Positions 56,201 through 64,000 are shown, counted from the first letter of the stretch. The stretch: 64,000 bases of DNA from Syntrophobacteraceae bacterium (GCA_025454175.1 JALOOX010000005.1:1-64000); one strand, 5' to 3'. The notes: generated by a model not told the origin, from the letters alone. A program made the numbers and translations.

Positions 56201-57576
56201 TTGATCCGCCGCTGCCGGATGTTCAAGCGCTCGAGCATCAACCGGATCTCTCCCGGGATCGGGGGGGATCGGTCTTCGGGGGAGCCGCCGAAGGCGGGAC
56301 GATCCTCCTGCATCAGGTCCCAGCGGACCCCGCGAACAAACGGCCGAAAGGACCGCTCGTGCACCTTTGCCTCGACGGTCGAATCGCCTCCCGGCTTTTC
56401 CAGCTCGGTCAAGAGGTCGTACTGAAAAAGCGCCAGCAGTCTCGCCAGGTTGGCCAAATCCCCTTCGAATTCCTGCCCAAACAACGCGGCAAGGGCTTCC
56501 ACCGCGGTGTCGGCAACGGCGATGCGAAAGGGCCTGCCGAGCGGCACTCCGCTTTCGACGGTGCCGCTCCATTTCACTCCCCCAACCATTCCGTGACAGA
56601 GAATGCCGGAGGGGAGCGCCTTTTCGAGGCCGGCGATCTCGATACGGAGCGCGTCATGCTCTTCCCGGGTCTTGGCTATGTTATCCCGCAGCTCCGCAAT
56701 GGCCCGACGCATGTCGTTTTTCCGCGCCGAATCCTGTAGTCGTGCCAGCTGCTCCCTGGCTTCCTGAAGGTGGTCGCCCAATTCTCTCGCCCTGCTCGCC
56801 TTTTCCCACACGAGGAGCAAGCCGGGGCAAATCCATCGCTCCTTATCCAGAAATGTCTCCAGTGCAACAGCCGCACCGCCCGAGGACCCGTCGGCCAGGG
56901 ACTGTCGGAGTGGGTCTTCGGAGGGGTTCGAATACCAGCCGACCACCAGGTAACTCAAATCCGCGTCGCCGCGAACACCGGCGAAATCCTGATCATGAAA
57001 GCCCAGAATGCCTTTGCAGGCCGGATAGTAGGCGGCGAAGGCCGAGTCACCGTAACCGACGGCGGTAATCCGCATTCGCGGTGCGGAGCTTTCCCCTGGC
57101 CACCGGCTCAGTTCGAAGGTTCTTCCGACGAAGACGGAATAGTCCTCGGCCTTCTTGAGCACTCCGGAGTCGAGTGTCGGCCAGACGTTGGCGTTGGGAT
57201 CGCCGGTTATGGTGTCGCTCTCAATGATCCAGGCTCTGCTGCTCAACTCCAGCGGCTGTCCGGGATCGGCTTGATCCCAGAAGCGCACGACCAGCCACCG
57301 GTTCGGGATGTGAGGAAACTCCGGCACGCCGCTTTCGTTGTCGGCAACGCCGTGGGTCAACCCATCCGGCAGTGCCCAGTGCAGATGAACGCCGGGCTTG
57401 TGGAGGCCCTGGCTTGGGCTGAGCTCGGGTTTTTCAAGCTGCTGACCAAGAACCCGGTCTCCGCGCCAAATCCCCTGAAAGTCGGGTTTCAGGTTGACCC
57501 ACTGGCCACCGGTGGAAGATTCCCCCACAGCCAGGGCCTCGACGTGGATCGGAACCAGCAGACGCGGATCGTTCAT
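53263..57576 (-). CDS. Giant coiled-coil and Ig-like protein of the DUF6603 operon
   Basis: 1437 residues, unrecognised. The start MNDPRLLVPIHVEALAVG and LHWALPDGLTHG define a conserved-looking N-terminal region. Two coiled-coil stretches lie at about 260-330 (EQLARLQDSARKNDM, IAKTREEHDALR) and 470-570 (RLNIRQRRINQFKRERDSLR). A long mixed domain follows (LAPSMGGGFFPVRAGRLK, LLMDPTAGVCATSGILP). The C-terminus has an Ig-like PGDSITLSWSVTGAEEIEL module like that of the Kelch neighbour. No signal peptide or membrane helix. It overlaps the upstream gene by ATGA. It may be a scaffold or measuring component of the assembly. Confidence 0.7.
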   Translation of the reverse strand: MNDPRLLVPIHVEALAVGESSTGGQWVNLKPDFQGIWRGDRVLGQQLEKPELSPSQGLHKPGVHLHWALPDGLTHGVADNESGVPEFPHIPNRWLVVRFWDQADPGQPLELSSRAWIIESDTITGDPNANVWPTLDSGVLKKAEDYSVFVGRTFELSRWPGESSAPRMRITAVGYGDSAFAAYYPACKGILGFHDQDFAGVRGDADLSYLVVGWYSNPSEDPLRQSLADGSSGGAAVALETFLDKERWICPGLLLVWEKASRARELGDHLQEAREQLARLQDSARKNDMRRAIAELRDNIAKTREEHDALRIEIAGLEKALPSGILCHGMVGGVKWSGTVESGVPLGRPFRIAVADTAVEALAALFGQEFEGDLANLARLLALFQYDLLTELEKPGGDSTVEAKVHERSFRPFVRGVRWDLMQEDRPAFGGSPEDRSPPIPGEIRLMLERLNIRQRRINQFKRERDSLRSEIYATWYKTVLNQAEGRADQREREDRLTRRMTGLRQEVAALSDEITGLEKMQEKGLPAGSDGDRIQEALEAFLPGWRLKRFDEPEFHRPNDPVVLLAGDAFRRSPRHGGDGRFRSDGRLLCRLSGEEIAGIRVTVPFAKIKDLEFGPSEIDAQWANPFGSIREGTVPSEAGDLFREALLLSLDFKRALHIMTTVYEQNDPGRDHTRESASLAHLLIDFYLEQVWSEARNPEIETPRLRWEREQTAWELVGRFPSPVMVNTWKGNPWLPLFLQWQVGWAPDSADTRHALHEWDLVGCDYVWKAREDGSHEKKVTYSGTTILTPSAGLHLSERLRQVNLAHDDRSLQTLQTAIHSMSILCQSLGGFTDQLLMRRSHLELRPLEPGKGEEGPQFSPVYDAVRDVDWLAPSMGGGFFPVRAGRLKLEKLWIIDAFGQFLKLEEEDRVNGLRTVSAQRLRGSDGMVRLQPRLAQPARLSIQWLPAERWGAAAAADDELGENEELSPVCGWILPNFLDKALMIYDAGGYALGALQGVQKKSWREGVGASRDPIESFHWVDIPGSDRFFFGRPGKKIEDPLAEHANANPHLRAFLKGLLSMEEGSGKRFSDLLERMNEALSCRLAAGSTQNANLALLIGKPLALVRASIRLEVDGRPASAQGWEDPQGGPTGGIESLELPLRLGDRRKWNGLWLGDDGLMGFFLNQDYTRFYPAWGLEGLSDDYSRYRFAPLVSMAQPLDLTLLMDPTAGVCATSGILPRTRFSMPHGDITETLETRQVVFFSGPIVTPESDREIRMPQPSDLYGQWSWTHHPDVRVWREEPIVDVQKEQGRFHDPPPRIAEGWLKLVTAPLSIRVFTVKGKNRVEEEGRQAGAETENTAPDRFDVAPGDSITLSWSVTGAEEIELKDEKSILFMTRRHPLPTQYSMQVEGDTLLTLAARGREEKAAGEKEPRPAARSKSIKIVVERPEKAPEA

Positions 57577-58583
57577 TGTGACGCTCTGTCCCTTGTTCGA
57601 ACGTTCCTGATGTTGGGTTTGCAGGTGAATTCTCCGGCAGCCTCGATCATCTCGACGGCGAATTCCGCGGAGGTGAATGAGTCGTTCTTCAGCTCGCCCG
57701 CACCCCGCAGCAAGTCTTTCATCGCGTCGGCCGCCGCCGCTACCCGGATCACACCTGGATACTCCTGGTCGCGCAGCAGTTTGCTCCCCGCAAGATCGAT
57801 CGTAAGCCCGGGCAGGACCTGACCCGCCCGGTTGGGATCCTTGTGCCCCAGCTCACGGAGCGTCTTGGTGTAGGCCCCTTTTTCCGGCGTGAGCCCGAAA
57901 TGAAGACCTTCCCGAGGTTGCCGTATCACGAGCTGCGCGATAACCCCGTTGAAGATGCAGAGCATCACGTCCCCGGAAAGCTGCTCGATCCGCAGGGGTT
58001 TCAGCGGAACGACGTCTTCCTCGATCCCGGCCTTCCGTTTGTCATTGAGATCCTCCGGTGGCCCACTCTCTATCTCTCTGCCGGACAGGCTTCCGTAAGC
58101 CAGCACTTCCAGCCCGCGCCAGCCCTCGACCACCGCGGATCGCAGCAGGAACCCGGTCAACGGCCAGTTCAGGCAGCATTCCTCCGAAGGCAGAGCGACG
58201 CCTTCGTACTGAAGCCGCAGGCGGTCACGGACGGATGCGGCTTCTTGATTGGCGGCGCTTGCCCGGTCTTTCCCCCAGGGCTGATTCGGCTGCACCCACT
58301 GGTTCATCGCCCGGTCCATGACGGCATCCCCGTAACCGTTGCTGCCGATGCTGCACGCACCCTGCACCAGGCATTGAATCCAGATGGGATCGACAAAGAA
58401 GAAGCGAAGGGATTCCGGAGGCAGCATCGGCTCCTCCGGAATGAGGTAATGGAAGGGCACGCCATACAGAAGCACGAGTCGCCCGAGCCACGAGGACACT
58501 TCGCCGAGAGTCTCCTCGAGGAGGGCTTCGGGCAGCTCCCCGACTTCGTTTTCGAATCGTTTCAGATCGAAATCAGTCATCAT
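57573..58583 (-). CDS. Conserved protein of the DUF6603 operon (336 aa)
   Basis: 336 residues, unrecognised. Mostly helical at the N-terminus (FENEVGELPEALLEETLGEVSSWLG), then LRFFFVDPIWIQCLVQGACSIG, CCLNWPLTGFLLRSAVVEGWRGLEVLAYG and VMLCIFNGVIAQLVIRQPREGLHFG, a beta-rich stretch. No catalytic motif, signal or anchor. It starts at an ATG overlapping the 3' end of the 486-residue gene by 11 bases and overlaps the giant gene by ATGA, so the three are translated together. Confidence 0.7.
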   Translation of the reverse strand: MMTDFDLKRFENEVGELPEALLEETLGEVSSWLGRLVLLYGVPFHYLIPEEPMLPPESLRFFFVDPIWIQCLVQGACSIGSNGYGDAVMDRAMNQWVQPNQPWGKDRASAANQEAASVRDRLRLQYEGVALPSEECCLNWPLTGFLLRSAVVEGWRGLEVLAYGSLSGREIESGPPEDLNDKRKAGIEEDVVPLKPLRIEQLSGDVMLCIFNGVIAQLVIRQPREGLHFGLTPEKGAYTKTLRELGHKDPNRAGQVLPGLTIDLAGSKLLRDQEYPGVIRVAAAADAMKDLLRGAGELKNDSFTSAEFAVEMIEAAGEFTCKPNIRNVRTRDRASQ

Positions 58584-60033
58584 TCACCGACGAGGAAGAT
58601 GAAGTCGGAACAGCTTTCAGCAGCCTTTCGCCAAGGCCTTTGCTCAAGGTGCTCATCAGGCTTTGCTCGAGGCAACCGCCTCGCTCCAGATCGAGCGCTT
58701 TTCTCATGGTGCTCACCTCCGAGCGGCGCAAGCCCTCCTCGGCCTCCTGCCGCAGCACTTTTCTCGCCCGGCTCAAGGCGAGGGCAAAGCTGTGGTTTTG
58801 CAGCGCGAGGAGGCGGCCGAGCTGCCAGGCAGCCGCGTATGTCACGTCGAAAAGCCCCGTGTCCGGGTCGTAGCGCAGGAGCTCGTCGGCGCAGGAAGCC
58901 GTTTCCTGAATCTGTCTCGGCTTGTCGTGGTTGAGGGGAGCCAGAGGCCCCCGGTACCACGACACGGTTCTTTCTCCCTGTCGCATGATGTGGTTGAAGG
59001 CGGTGTAACCTCGGGCGTAGGCTGCATTGACGATGTCTTGAGCCTCCGTCGACTGGTCGCTGTAGGGAGAAAAGGGGAGATGCAGGGAGTCCAAAGTCAA
59101 ACCTTTCATGTGTCCCTTGAAATCGTTTGAGCCCTCGCACTTGAAACCCCAGGCACCCAGTACAGCCAAACGGACATGTTGACCCGACCTCGGTTGCCAG
59201 CTTTCCTCCAAACGATCCCGGTGCCCTTCAAGGGAAACGAGGAGGGCGCGGTGATCCTTGCCCGGTTGAGGAAGACGATTCCCCACCACCAGGGAAAACC
59301 AGCCCCTGTCGTTGACCGCCTGCACTTCCTTTTCGCCGGTGTCCATCTGGCGCACATGGGCCAGGTAGGGCAAATCCTCGATGCGGGGCGCGACGGCCTT
59401 GAAAAGCTCGGCCGGAAGATCCAGGGCCAGGCAGAAATCGTTCTTGTACCGGTTCTCCTCGTCGCTTCCCATGGCGGAAGGGGGTTGTCCCAGGTCCGGA
59501 GCCAGGACACTTCCCGGAGGCTCCTTTTCGGGATGGGGAAACAGGAGGCTGTCCCCACCCTTGCTCGCAACGGGCAGCGAGCGGACTTCATGTTTGCGAC
59601 TCGTCGTCCGGCCGGTTGAGTCGGGAATCAGCAGCTCGTCCTCCTGCACCAGCAGCAGCCCCATCCACGGAGGGAAGGGCTGCCCGAGCTTCGGCGGCCG
59701 GCCGTCCAGGGTCCGCTCCCAGGGGAGGGTTCGTCGAGTGAGCACGACATGGGGCAGCGTGTTGTCGTATCGGCCCGATGGATTGGCGGGAGGGTAGACC
59801 GAATGGATGTCGGCGGGGTCGAGGGTGAAGCGCGGAGCATCCACGGCGAAATGGAGCTCGGCTGTGTAAGGGTCGGCATTCCAGGGGATCTCCGTCTGCT
59901 CCGATTCCTTGACAACCTGTCTCGCAATCGCTGTGTACCCGCCCGCGACAAGGGGCGGATGGCAGGCCTCGACGAACTGGATCTGACCGGCTTTCACGGA
60001 AACAGGAGGGTCGTATTCGATTTCGTCAATCAT
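58573..60033 (-). CDS. Conserved protein of the DUF6603 operon (486 aa)
   Basis: 486 residues, unrecognised. A beta-rich N-terminal half (MIDEIEYDPPVSVKAGQIQF, PYTAELHFAVDAPRF, PWMGLLLVQEDELLIPDS) is followed by RGYTAFNHIMRQGERTVSWYRGPL and a helical C-terminus (LGRLLALQNHSFALALSRARKVLRQ) ending in a Ser-rich tail. No signal peptide. It lies 14 bases after the DUF6603 gene and overlaps the 336-residue gene by 11 bases. It may be a structural component of the same assembly. Confidence 0.7.
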   Translation of the reverse strand: MIDEIEYDPPVSVKAGQIQFVEACHPPLVAGGYTAIARQVVKESEQTEIPWNADPYTAELHFAVDAPRFTLDPADIHSVYPPANPSGRYDNTLPHVVLTRRTLPWERTLDGRPPKLGQPFPPWMGLLLVQEDELLIPDSTGRTTSRKHEVRSLPVASKGGDSLLFPHPEKEPPGSVLAPDLGQPPSAMGSDEENRYKNDFCLALDLPAELFKAVAPRIEDLPYLAHVRQMDTGEKEVQAVNDRGWFSLVVGNRLPQPGKDHRALLVSLEGHRDRLEESWQPRSGQHVRLAVLGAWGFKCEGSNDFKGHMKGLTLDSLHLPFSPYSDQSTEAQDIVNAAYARGYTAFNHIMRQGERTVSWYRGPLAPLNHDKPRQIQETASCADELLRYDPDTGLFDVTYAAAWQLGRLLALQNHSFALALSRARKVLRQEAEEGLRRSEVSTMRKALDLERGGCLEQSLMSTLSKGLGERLLKAVPTSSSSSVNDD

Positions 60034-60047
60034 GGTGGCCCCTTGCT

Positions 60048-62987
60048 CTACGTTTCGAGATAGCCTCTGGGGGGATACTGGCCGGCACGCGCCATCGCCG
60101 GCATATCCTGAAAAAGGTATTCCGCGTTTTCCGCCAGATGTTCGAGGGCAACATCTTCCGGCTTCATGATGTTTCGGCCGGTTGCCGCCAGATGGTGGAG
60201 TATGCCCGCCCGCCTGGCTTTAACTTCCCGCGCCATGACGGTGTTGCCGAGGGTCTTGTCTCCGAAGGCGGGCAGGGCGGCCCCGGGCCTTGCGGTGATC
60301 CAGTCGAATTCCCGTGAAAAGCGGTCGCAGGCAAGCACGCGCAAATCGAAAACCGGCGTTTCCCAGGGGCGGGGGCCGGGCCGGGTCCGGATTTCGATCC
60401 CGACCAGGGCACCGTCGATCATCTGGTCGTCGGGAGGTCTTCGACGATCCAGGGGATCGTTGCCCCACAGGGCGAGGGGCACGCTTGTCGTCACGATGGA
60501 AAAGCTGAGATACCGCTGCAAATACGCTCTGGCATCCGGAGAGGCAGACGTATTGCCGTCGGGCTCGAGGGTGACTTCCAGGGCCGAGTGAAGAGAGGAT
60601 CGATTCATCGGCCTGACGCCAAGCGTCGTGGGCCGGCCTTTGATCGTGGGTTGGGGAAAGGCGCTGAATTCACTGTCGTTGAATCGCGCGACGGTGGCCG
60701 GCACCAGGGTGAGCGCACGCAGAACCAGTTTTTGGGGCGAGACGACCGAGACCGTTTGTTCACCGACCCGGCTCTCTTTGATCAGACCCTCGGTGACCGT
60801 GACCGTCGCAACCTTGGGGTTCGGCAGGAATGCCCTGGCGAAGGATTTCTCGGGGCTGTCGGATTCCCAGAGCAGCGGCGGCGGCGTGCGCTTCGCTGTG
60901 CCAAAGGCGATCTCGATGGTCACGACATACAGGGAAACCCTGGCTTTGCCGCCCAGAGGCGGCCCGTGCAGCGCCACGGACGCGCTCAGCTCAACCGACA
61001 GGTTGATCCGGATCACGCCGATCCTCAACCGCAGCGCGACGCCGATGGACACGCCGATGGCGACATCGTAGAAGAGGGGCTTCCACTGAACGAGAAAGTC
61101 GGCCTGAGCGACAAACCAGGCCCTGATCCCCCCCAGTTGAAAGACGATGCTGAGACCCCCGCCCGCCATAATGGCCGACGGGCACAGCGCGAAGTAACAA
61201 AAGCCACGAATGGCAACGGTTTCGCCGACCTTGCACGAAAACTCGACCAGGTCCGGTTTGGGGTAGTGCGCCGGCGGCTTGAATCGTGGGTGATAGCCGC
61301 CGATGGAGACGACGAAATCACCCTGGTGCTCGCCGCCAAACCACGCGTAGAAGGCGAATCCGCCCCGCAGCTTGAAGTCCTTTCGCAGGACATGGGAATT
61401 CTCCGTCAGCCTGGCTTCAAAGCCCAACAGCCCGTTCGAGGGCGCGATGACCACCTTGAATGCCAGCTCCGCGAAAGCGATGGCGAAGCTCTCGTCTCCC
61501 CCGGGCAAGGGTTTGGGGACGCGAAGGGTCGAAATGCCGAGCAGCGCGATCTCCAACTGTGTCCCGAAGGAAATGGAAAGGAGGGCAAAGGAGTCGATCT
61601 GGCCGAAGGAGGTGAACTTCACGCCCGCCGCAACCCAATAGCTGCCCTGGGAGGGGTATATGTATTCGTCGAGCTTCCGGCTGACCTTGCTCAGATCGAG
61701 ATCCGCGCCGAGATAGGTGGGATCCGTTGCCGCCCTGATCAGGGGGAAGTGATGGACCTCGTTGATGGTCGGGAGCTTGAGAACCCGATTGACGCCGAAG
61801 CCGCCGGCCAGCCCCATGACGAAAAAAAACGCGGGGCCGCCCAGCTCTTTTTGAAGTGCCGCGAAGATGAAGAGGGACGGAGCTCCGTTCAGGTTGGCGT
61901 ATGAGCCGAGAGCGGAAATGGTGAAGATCGAGGTTTGAACGAGCAGAACCCCGTCCAGCTGCAGCGGCTCGTCTCGGGTCTTGATGAGGCCCCCGCTGAT
62001 CAGCAGCGGTCCCTTGACGAGGGCGATGGAGGCGCCGTCCAGGTGGAATTGCAGATTTTCCCAGATCTCTTTGGGCCTGGAACGGAACTGGTTGATCGGA
62101 TAGCTCAATCCCAGACCCTGCAGCGACAGGCTCAAAACACTCAGCCGCAGCCCCGCGTCCAATCGAATCCCGATGCGCGGAGCCTCGTAGCTCAAACCGA
62201 CTCGACGCACGTTCAATGGACCAATGAGCTTGTTCGTGTCAATCCAATGCGTCGATCCCTTGGCCAGGGCTTCCTCAGCCTTTTCGGCGGCCGCGGCGCC
62301 GTCTTTCGGCGTGTCTTCAGCTTCCTCGGCAACCTGGCTTGCAGCCTGCGGAGCCCTAAGCTGATCCAGCAGGTTGACACCGCCCACGCGAATCTCGGCG
62401 GAAACGCTCACACCCTTGGGGAAATGGCGGCCCGTTGCCCGGGAAGCCACCGGCGCGGGCAGAGTCGCGTCCTGAAAACCGTCGCCGCTGAAGAACGGTG
62501 CATCCTCAAAGCGTTCGGTGGCGTAATAGACACCGAGATTGCCGATACACAGGTCACCGATGAGCCCGGAAAGAAAGTTCCTCGGCAAGGTGAGCCGGTC
62601 GGAGCGCAAGTCCACGCCGACGACGAAGCCGCCTTTGTCCCCCAGCCTCTTGAGCAGGGCGAACTGGCAATGGGCGCCGCCGAATTGGATCAGAAGACCA
62701 ACCTGTACGGTGCTGGCGGCCCCCTTTCGATAGGCCGCTCCCAGTTTTTCCAGGACAATGTCGGCACCTTGAGGGGATCCGGCCAGCTGTCCGAGGACGC
62801 CGGCCGCCTCGCCGTAGTCGGCCCCCAGGTCACCGAGCAGGTCAAACAGGGATGCATTGAGCGTCACGCAGCCGGAGATCTGCGTGAGGACGCCGTCCTC
62901 CATCGTGCCGACCAACGTGACCGGTCTCCGGGCGACGCGGCCCCGCAGGATCAGCTCGGTGCCCTCGACAATCCTCGAGTCAGTCAT
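60048..62987 (-). CDS. DUF6603-domain protein
   Basis: 979 residues, very rich in beta strands. The central and C-terminal parts match DUF6603 as I remember it: LFIFAALQKELGGPAFFFVMGLAGGFGVNRVLKLP, a FPLIRAA-like segment, QGSYWVAAGVKFTSFGQIDSFALLSISFG, a long run of amphipathic strands (FLVQWKPLFYDVAIGVSIGV) and a helical tail. No signal peptide is visible. The N-terminal part (LPRNFLSGLIGDLCIGNLGVYYAT) is echoed in the 207-residue protein encoded 60 bases upstream. The family has no established function. It looks like a repetitive beta barrel or solenoid; a core shell protein of the operon's assembly is a guess. Confidence 0.72.
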   Translation of the reverse strand: MTDSRIVEGTELILRGRVARRPVTLVGTMEDGVLTQISGCVTLNASLFDLLGDLGADYGEAAGVLGQLAGSPQGADIVLEKLGAAYRKGAASTVQVGLLIQFGGAHCQFALLKRLGDKGGFVVGVDLRSDRLTLPRNFLSGLIGDLCIGNLGVYYATERFEDAPFFSGDGFQDATLPAPVASRATGRHFPKGVSVSAEIRVGGVNLLDQLRAPQAASQVAEEAEDTPKDGAAAAEKAEEALAKGSTHWIDTNKLIGPLNVRRVGLSYEAPRIGIRLDAGLRLSVLSLSLQGLGLSYPINQFRSRPKEIWENLQFHLDGASIALVKGPLLISGGLIKTRDEPLQLDGVLLVQTSIFTISALGSYANLNGAPSLFIFAALQKELGGPAFFFVMGLAGGFGVNRVLKLPTINEVHHFPLIRAATDPTYLGADLDLSKVSRKLDEYIYPSQGSYWVAAGVKFTSFGQIDSFALLSISFGTQLEIALLGISTLRVPKPLPGGDESFAIAFAELAFKVVIAPSNGLLGFEARLTENSHVLRKDFKLRGGFAFYAWFGGEHQGDFVVSIGGYHPRFKPPAHYPKPDLVEFSCKVGETVAIRGFCYFALCPSAIMAGGGLSIVFQLGGIRAWFVAQADFLVQWKPLFYDVAIGVSIGVALRLRIGVIRINLSVELSASVALHGPPLGGKARVSLYVVTIEIAFGTAKRTPPPLLWESDSPEKSFARAFLPNPKVATVTVTEGLIKESRVGEQTVSVVSPQKLVLRALTLVPATVARFNDSEFSAFPQPTIKGRPTTLGVRPMNRSSLHSALEVTLEPDGNTSASPDARAYLQRYLSFSIVTTSVPLALWGNDPLDRRRPPDDQMIDGALVGIEIRTRPGPRPWETPVFDLRVLACDRFSREFDWITARPGAALPAFGDKTLGNTVMAREVKARRAGILHHLAATGRNIMKPEDVALEHLAENAEYLFQDMPAMARAGQYPPRGYLET

Positions 62988-63047
62988 AAGCCGTTCTTCC
63001 CCGCGGGAATGCGGGAGGGGGTCGAGCCCCTTCCCGGATTGGGTCGC

Positions 63048-63671
63048 TCACGCTGACAGTTCCGCGGCATACTTCTGCAGTACCGAAAACTTGTCCGCCC
63101 CGCATCGGAACACTCTCAGCGCCACACCCTCGATGTCGAACAGCTCCACAATGTCTTGGTCGTCATCCCCAAACAGGCTGGTGAACAGACCTTTGTTGAA
63201 CTGCAGCGTGAACATCATGAGAAGCGGACCGTTATTAGCGGTGTAGTAAAAGGCGTTGCAGGCAACACGGGTGTCCTTGAGCAGCTTATCCAGCGGCTCT
63301 GGAAGCGTCACACCCTTTTTCTCCAGAACTTTCCGCAGCTTGTCGAGCTCCAGGCTGATCGGCCTGGTGATGTAGACGGGGGAAGTACCGGCCTTGACTC
63401 CTTCAAAATCGGGAACCATGAGAACAGAAGGGCCGCCTGAGCTCCTGACGCGAACCGCAATCCCGACATGGGTCCCTCCATCCAGAAGCGCTTCCGATCC
63501 CGATGTGACGTTCACCGCCGGGACGGGCAAAGATATCCTGGGCTCGTCACCGGAAGCTTCACCTCCTTTCAATTCCTTATCCTTGGCCGTCGCATCCCGG
63601 GGTTTTGGGGGAGCCTGGGGTTTTTTGGGATCCGGCTGACTCACCTCTTGGGACTCGTCTTCTTTTGCCAT
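63048..63671 (-). CDS. First gene of the DUF6603 operon (207 aa)
   Basis: 207 residues. A charged, proline-rich, probably disordered N-terminus (about 1-55: DPKKPQAPPKPRDATAKDKE) is followed by a compact domain with VYITRPISLELDKLRKVLEK, LPEPLDKLLKDTRVACNAFYYT and LLMMFTLQFNKGLFTSLFG. The LP..L..L..D..I...FYYT pattern recurs at the N-terminus of the DUF6603 protein, so it may be a stand-alone copy of that module. The ATG at 63671 follows an excellent AGGAGG site eight bases upstream. It leads the operon. Confidence 0.72.
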   Translation of the reverse strand: MAKEDESQEVSQPDPKKPQAPPKPRDATAKDKELKGGEASGDEPRISLPVPAVNVTSGSEALLDGGTHVGIAVRVRSSGGPSVLMVPDFEGVKAGTSPVYITRPISLELDKLRKVLEKKGVTLPEPLDKLLKDTRVACNAFYYTANNGPLLMMFTLQFNKGLFTSLFGDDDQDIVELFDIEGVALRVFRCGADKFSVLQKYAAELSA

Positions 63672-64000
63672 GCTCTCATCCTCCTGAAATTTCTCAAATG
63701 TTTCCATCTCCAGGTTTCCGGTTGCAGACCGTGCGGCACCTTGCCTCCTTGGCCGTCCGGGGCATCGCGAAGGCACAACACAAAAGCGCTGACACCAAGA
63801 ATCATGTGAGTGACAAGAATTGAGCAGGCCGAATCGAACGGAGCCCTTCGGCGTCAGGTATGCTGATTAAGAGTGGAAATAGTACTTTCAAATCTCACCA
63901 CCAAGACACCAAGGCACCAAGAATCCTTGGTGCCTTGGTGTCTTGGTGGTGAAATGGTGGTTTGAGAGAACGCAACATTCAAACCTTAATCGGTATAGCT
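63672..64000. other. Leader of the DUF6603 operon and window end
   Basis: The stretch upstream of the 207-residue gene should hold the operon promoter on the minus strand. The most AT-rich part is 63860-63895. A long palindrome (63895-63952) lies inside it. No further gene is visible to the end of the window. Confidence 0.5.
63895..63952. repeat. Long palindrome built from CACCAAG units
   Basis: A 27-bp perfect inverted repeat (63895-63921 with 63926-63952) around a four-base AATC loop. Each arm is itself a short array of CACCAAG-type units (CACCACCAAG, ACACCAAG, GCACCAAG). No T run follows, so it is not a simple terminator. The type resembles dispersed REP-like intergenic repeats seen in many bacterial genomes. 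Confidence 0.9.

Noticed and set aside
63895-63952. Rho-independent terminator
   Set aside because: The palindrome is not followed by a T run on either strand and lies upstream, not downstream, of the nearest gene.

Overview
The window looks like a chromosomal segment of a GC-rich Gram-negative bacterium, most likely Desulfobacterota (old Deltaproteobacteria, Syntrophobacter-like). This is an inference from gene content: an anaerobe-type thiFGHSE operon with oxygen-sensitive ThiH, an amphi-Trp/XXXCH-type small protein, both AMP-forming and ADP-forming acyl-CoA synthetases, TrkAH, many PAS/GGDEF/EAL signalling proteins and a VgrG cluster. No rRNA, tRNA, CRISPR array or complete insertion sequence was seen.

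Layout. 0.1-0.5 kb: remains of a small PIN-like gene. 0.46-4.5 kb: sigma70 promoter, TPP riboswitch with terminator, a second short riboswitch-like element with its own terminator, then thiF-thiG-thiH-thiS-thiE (thiazole synthesis and thiamine phosphate coupling). 4.5-7.8 kb (minus): MFS exporter, amphi-Trp/XXXCH protein, GalT-like nucleotidyltransferase. 8.2-15.8 kb (plus): flavin reductase-like protein, an ISL3-transposase-derived DNA-binding domain fused to TPRs, a multi-PAS histidine kinase, FliK-like and FlhB-C-like proteins, a sugar/choline-type kinase. 15.7-28.3 kb (minus): FMN reductase, TrkH, TrkA, a response regulator with GGDEF and EAL, an Hpt protein, a cyclopropane-synthase-like methyltransferase, a DUF1295 membrane protein, the two halves of an ADP-forming acyl-CoA synthetase, a GPH-type symporter, DUF1499. 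28.5-38 kb (minus): an orphan type VI secretion spike cluster with VgrG, a HEAT protein, a methyltransferase, two related FHA proteins and a HEAT/zinc-ribbon/TPR/SEC-C protein. 38.1-45.6 kb (minus): a tightly overlapping run of acyl-CoA synthetase, 2-oxo-acid dehydrogenase E1 alpha, E1 beta, E2 and acyl carrier protein, followed by an AhpD-like protein, a tandem universal stress protein and a small conserved protein. 46.2-46.8 kb: a lone AT-rich orphan gene.

47.3-63.7 kb (minus) is the most unusual region: nine collinear, closely packed genes that I cannot assign to a described system. In transcription order they are a 207-residue protein, a 979-residue DUF6603-like beta-rich protein, proteins of 486 and 336 residues, a 1437-residue coiled-coil/Ig-like giant, a Kelch-propeller protein, a secreted beta-propeller protein, and two membrane-anchored phage-fibre-like proteins that share one N-terminal design but carry different C-terminal heads. 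No capsid, sheath, baseplate, terminase or integrase gene is present, so it is neither a prophage nor a recognisable contractile injection system. A surface-displayed or exported multiprotein assembly is my inference.

Small-scale structure includes two AACCAGA-type heptamer arrays (about 1.55 and 16.4 kb) and a near-perfect 27-bp-arm palindrome at 63.9 kb built from CACCAAG units.
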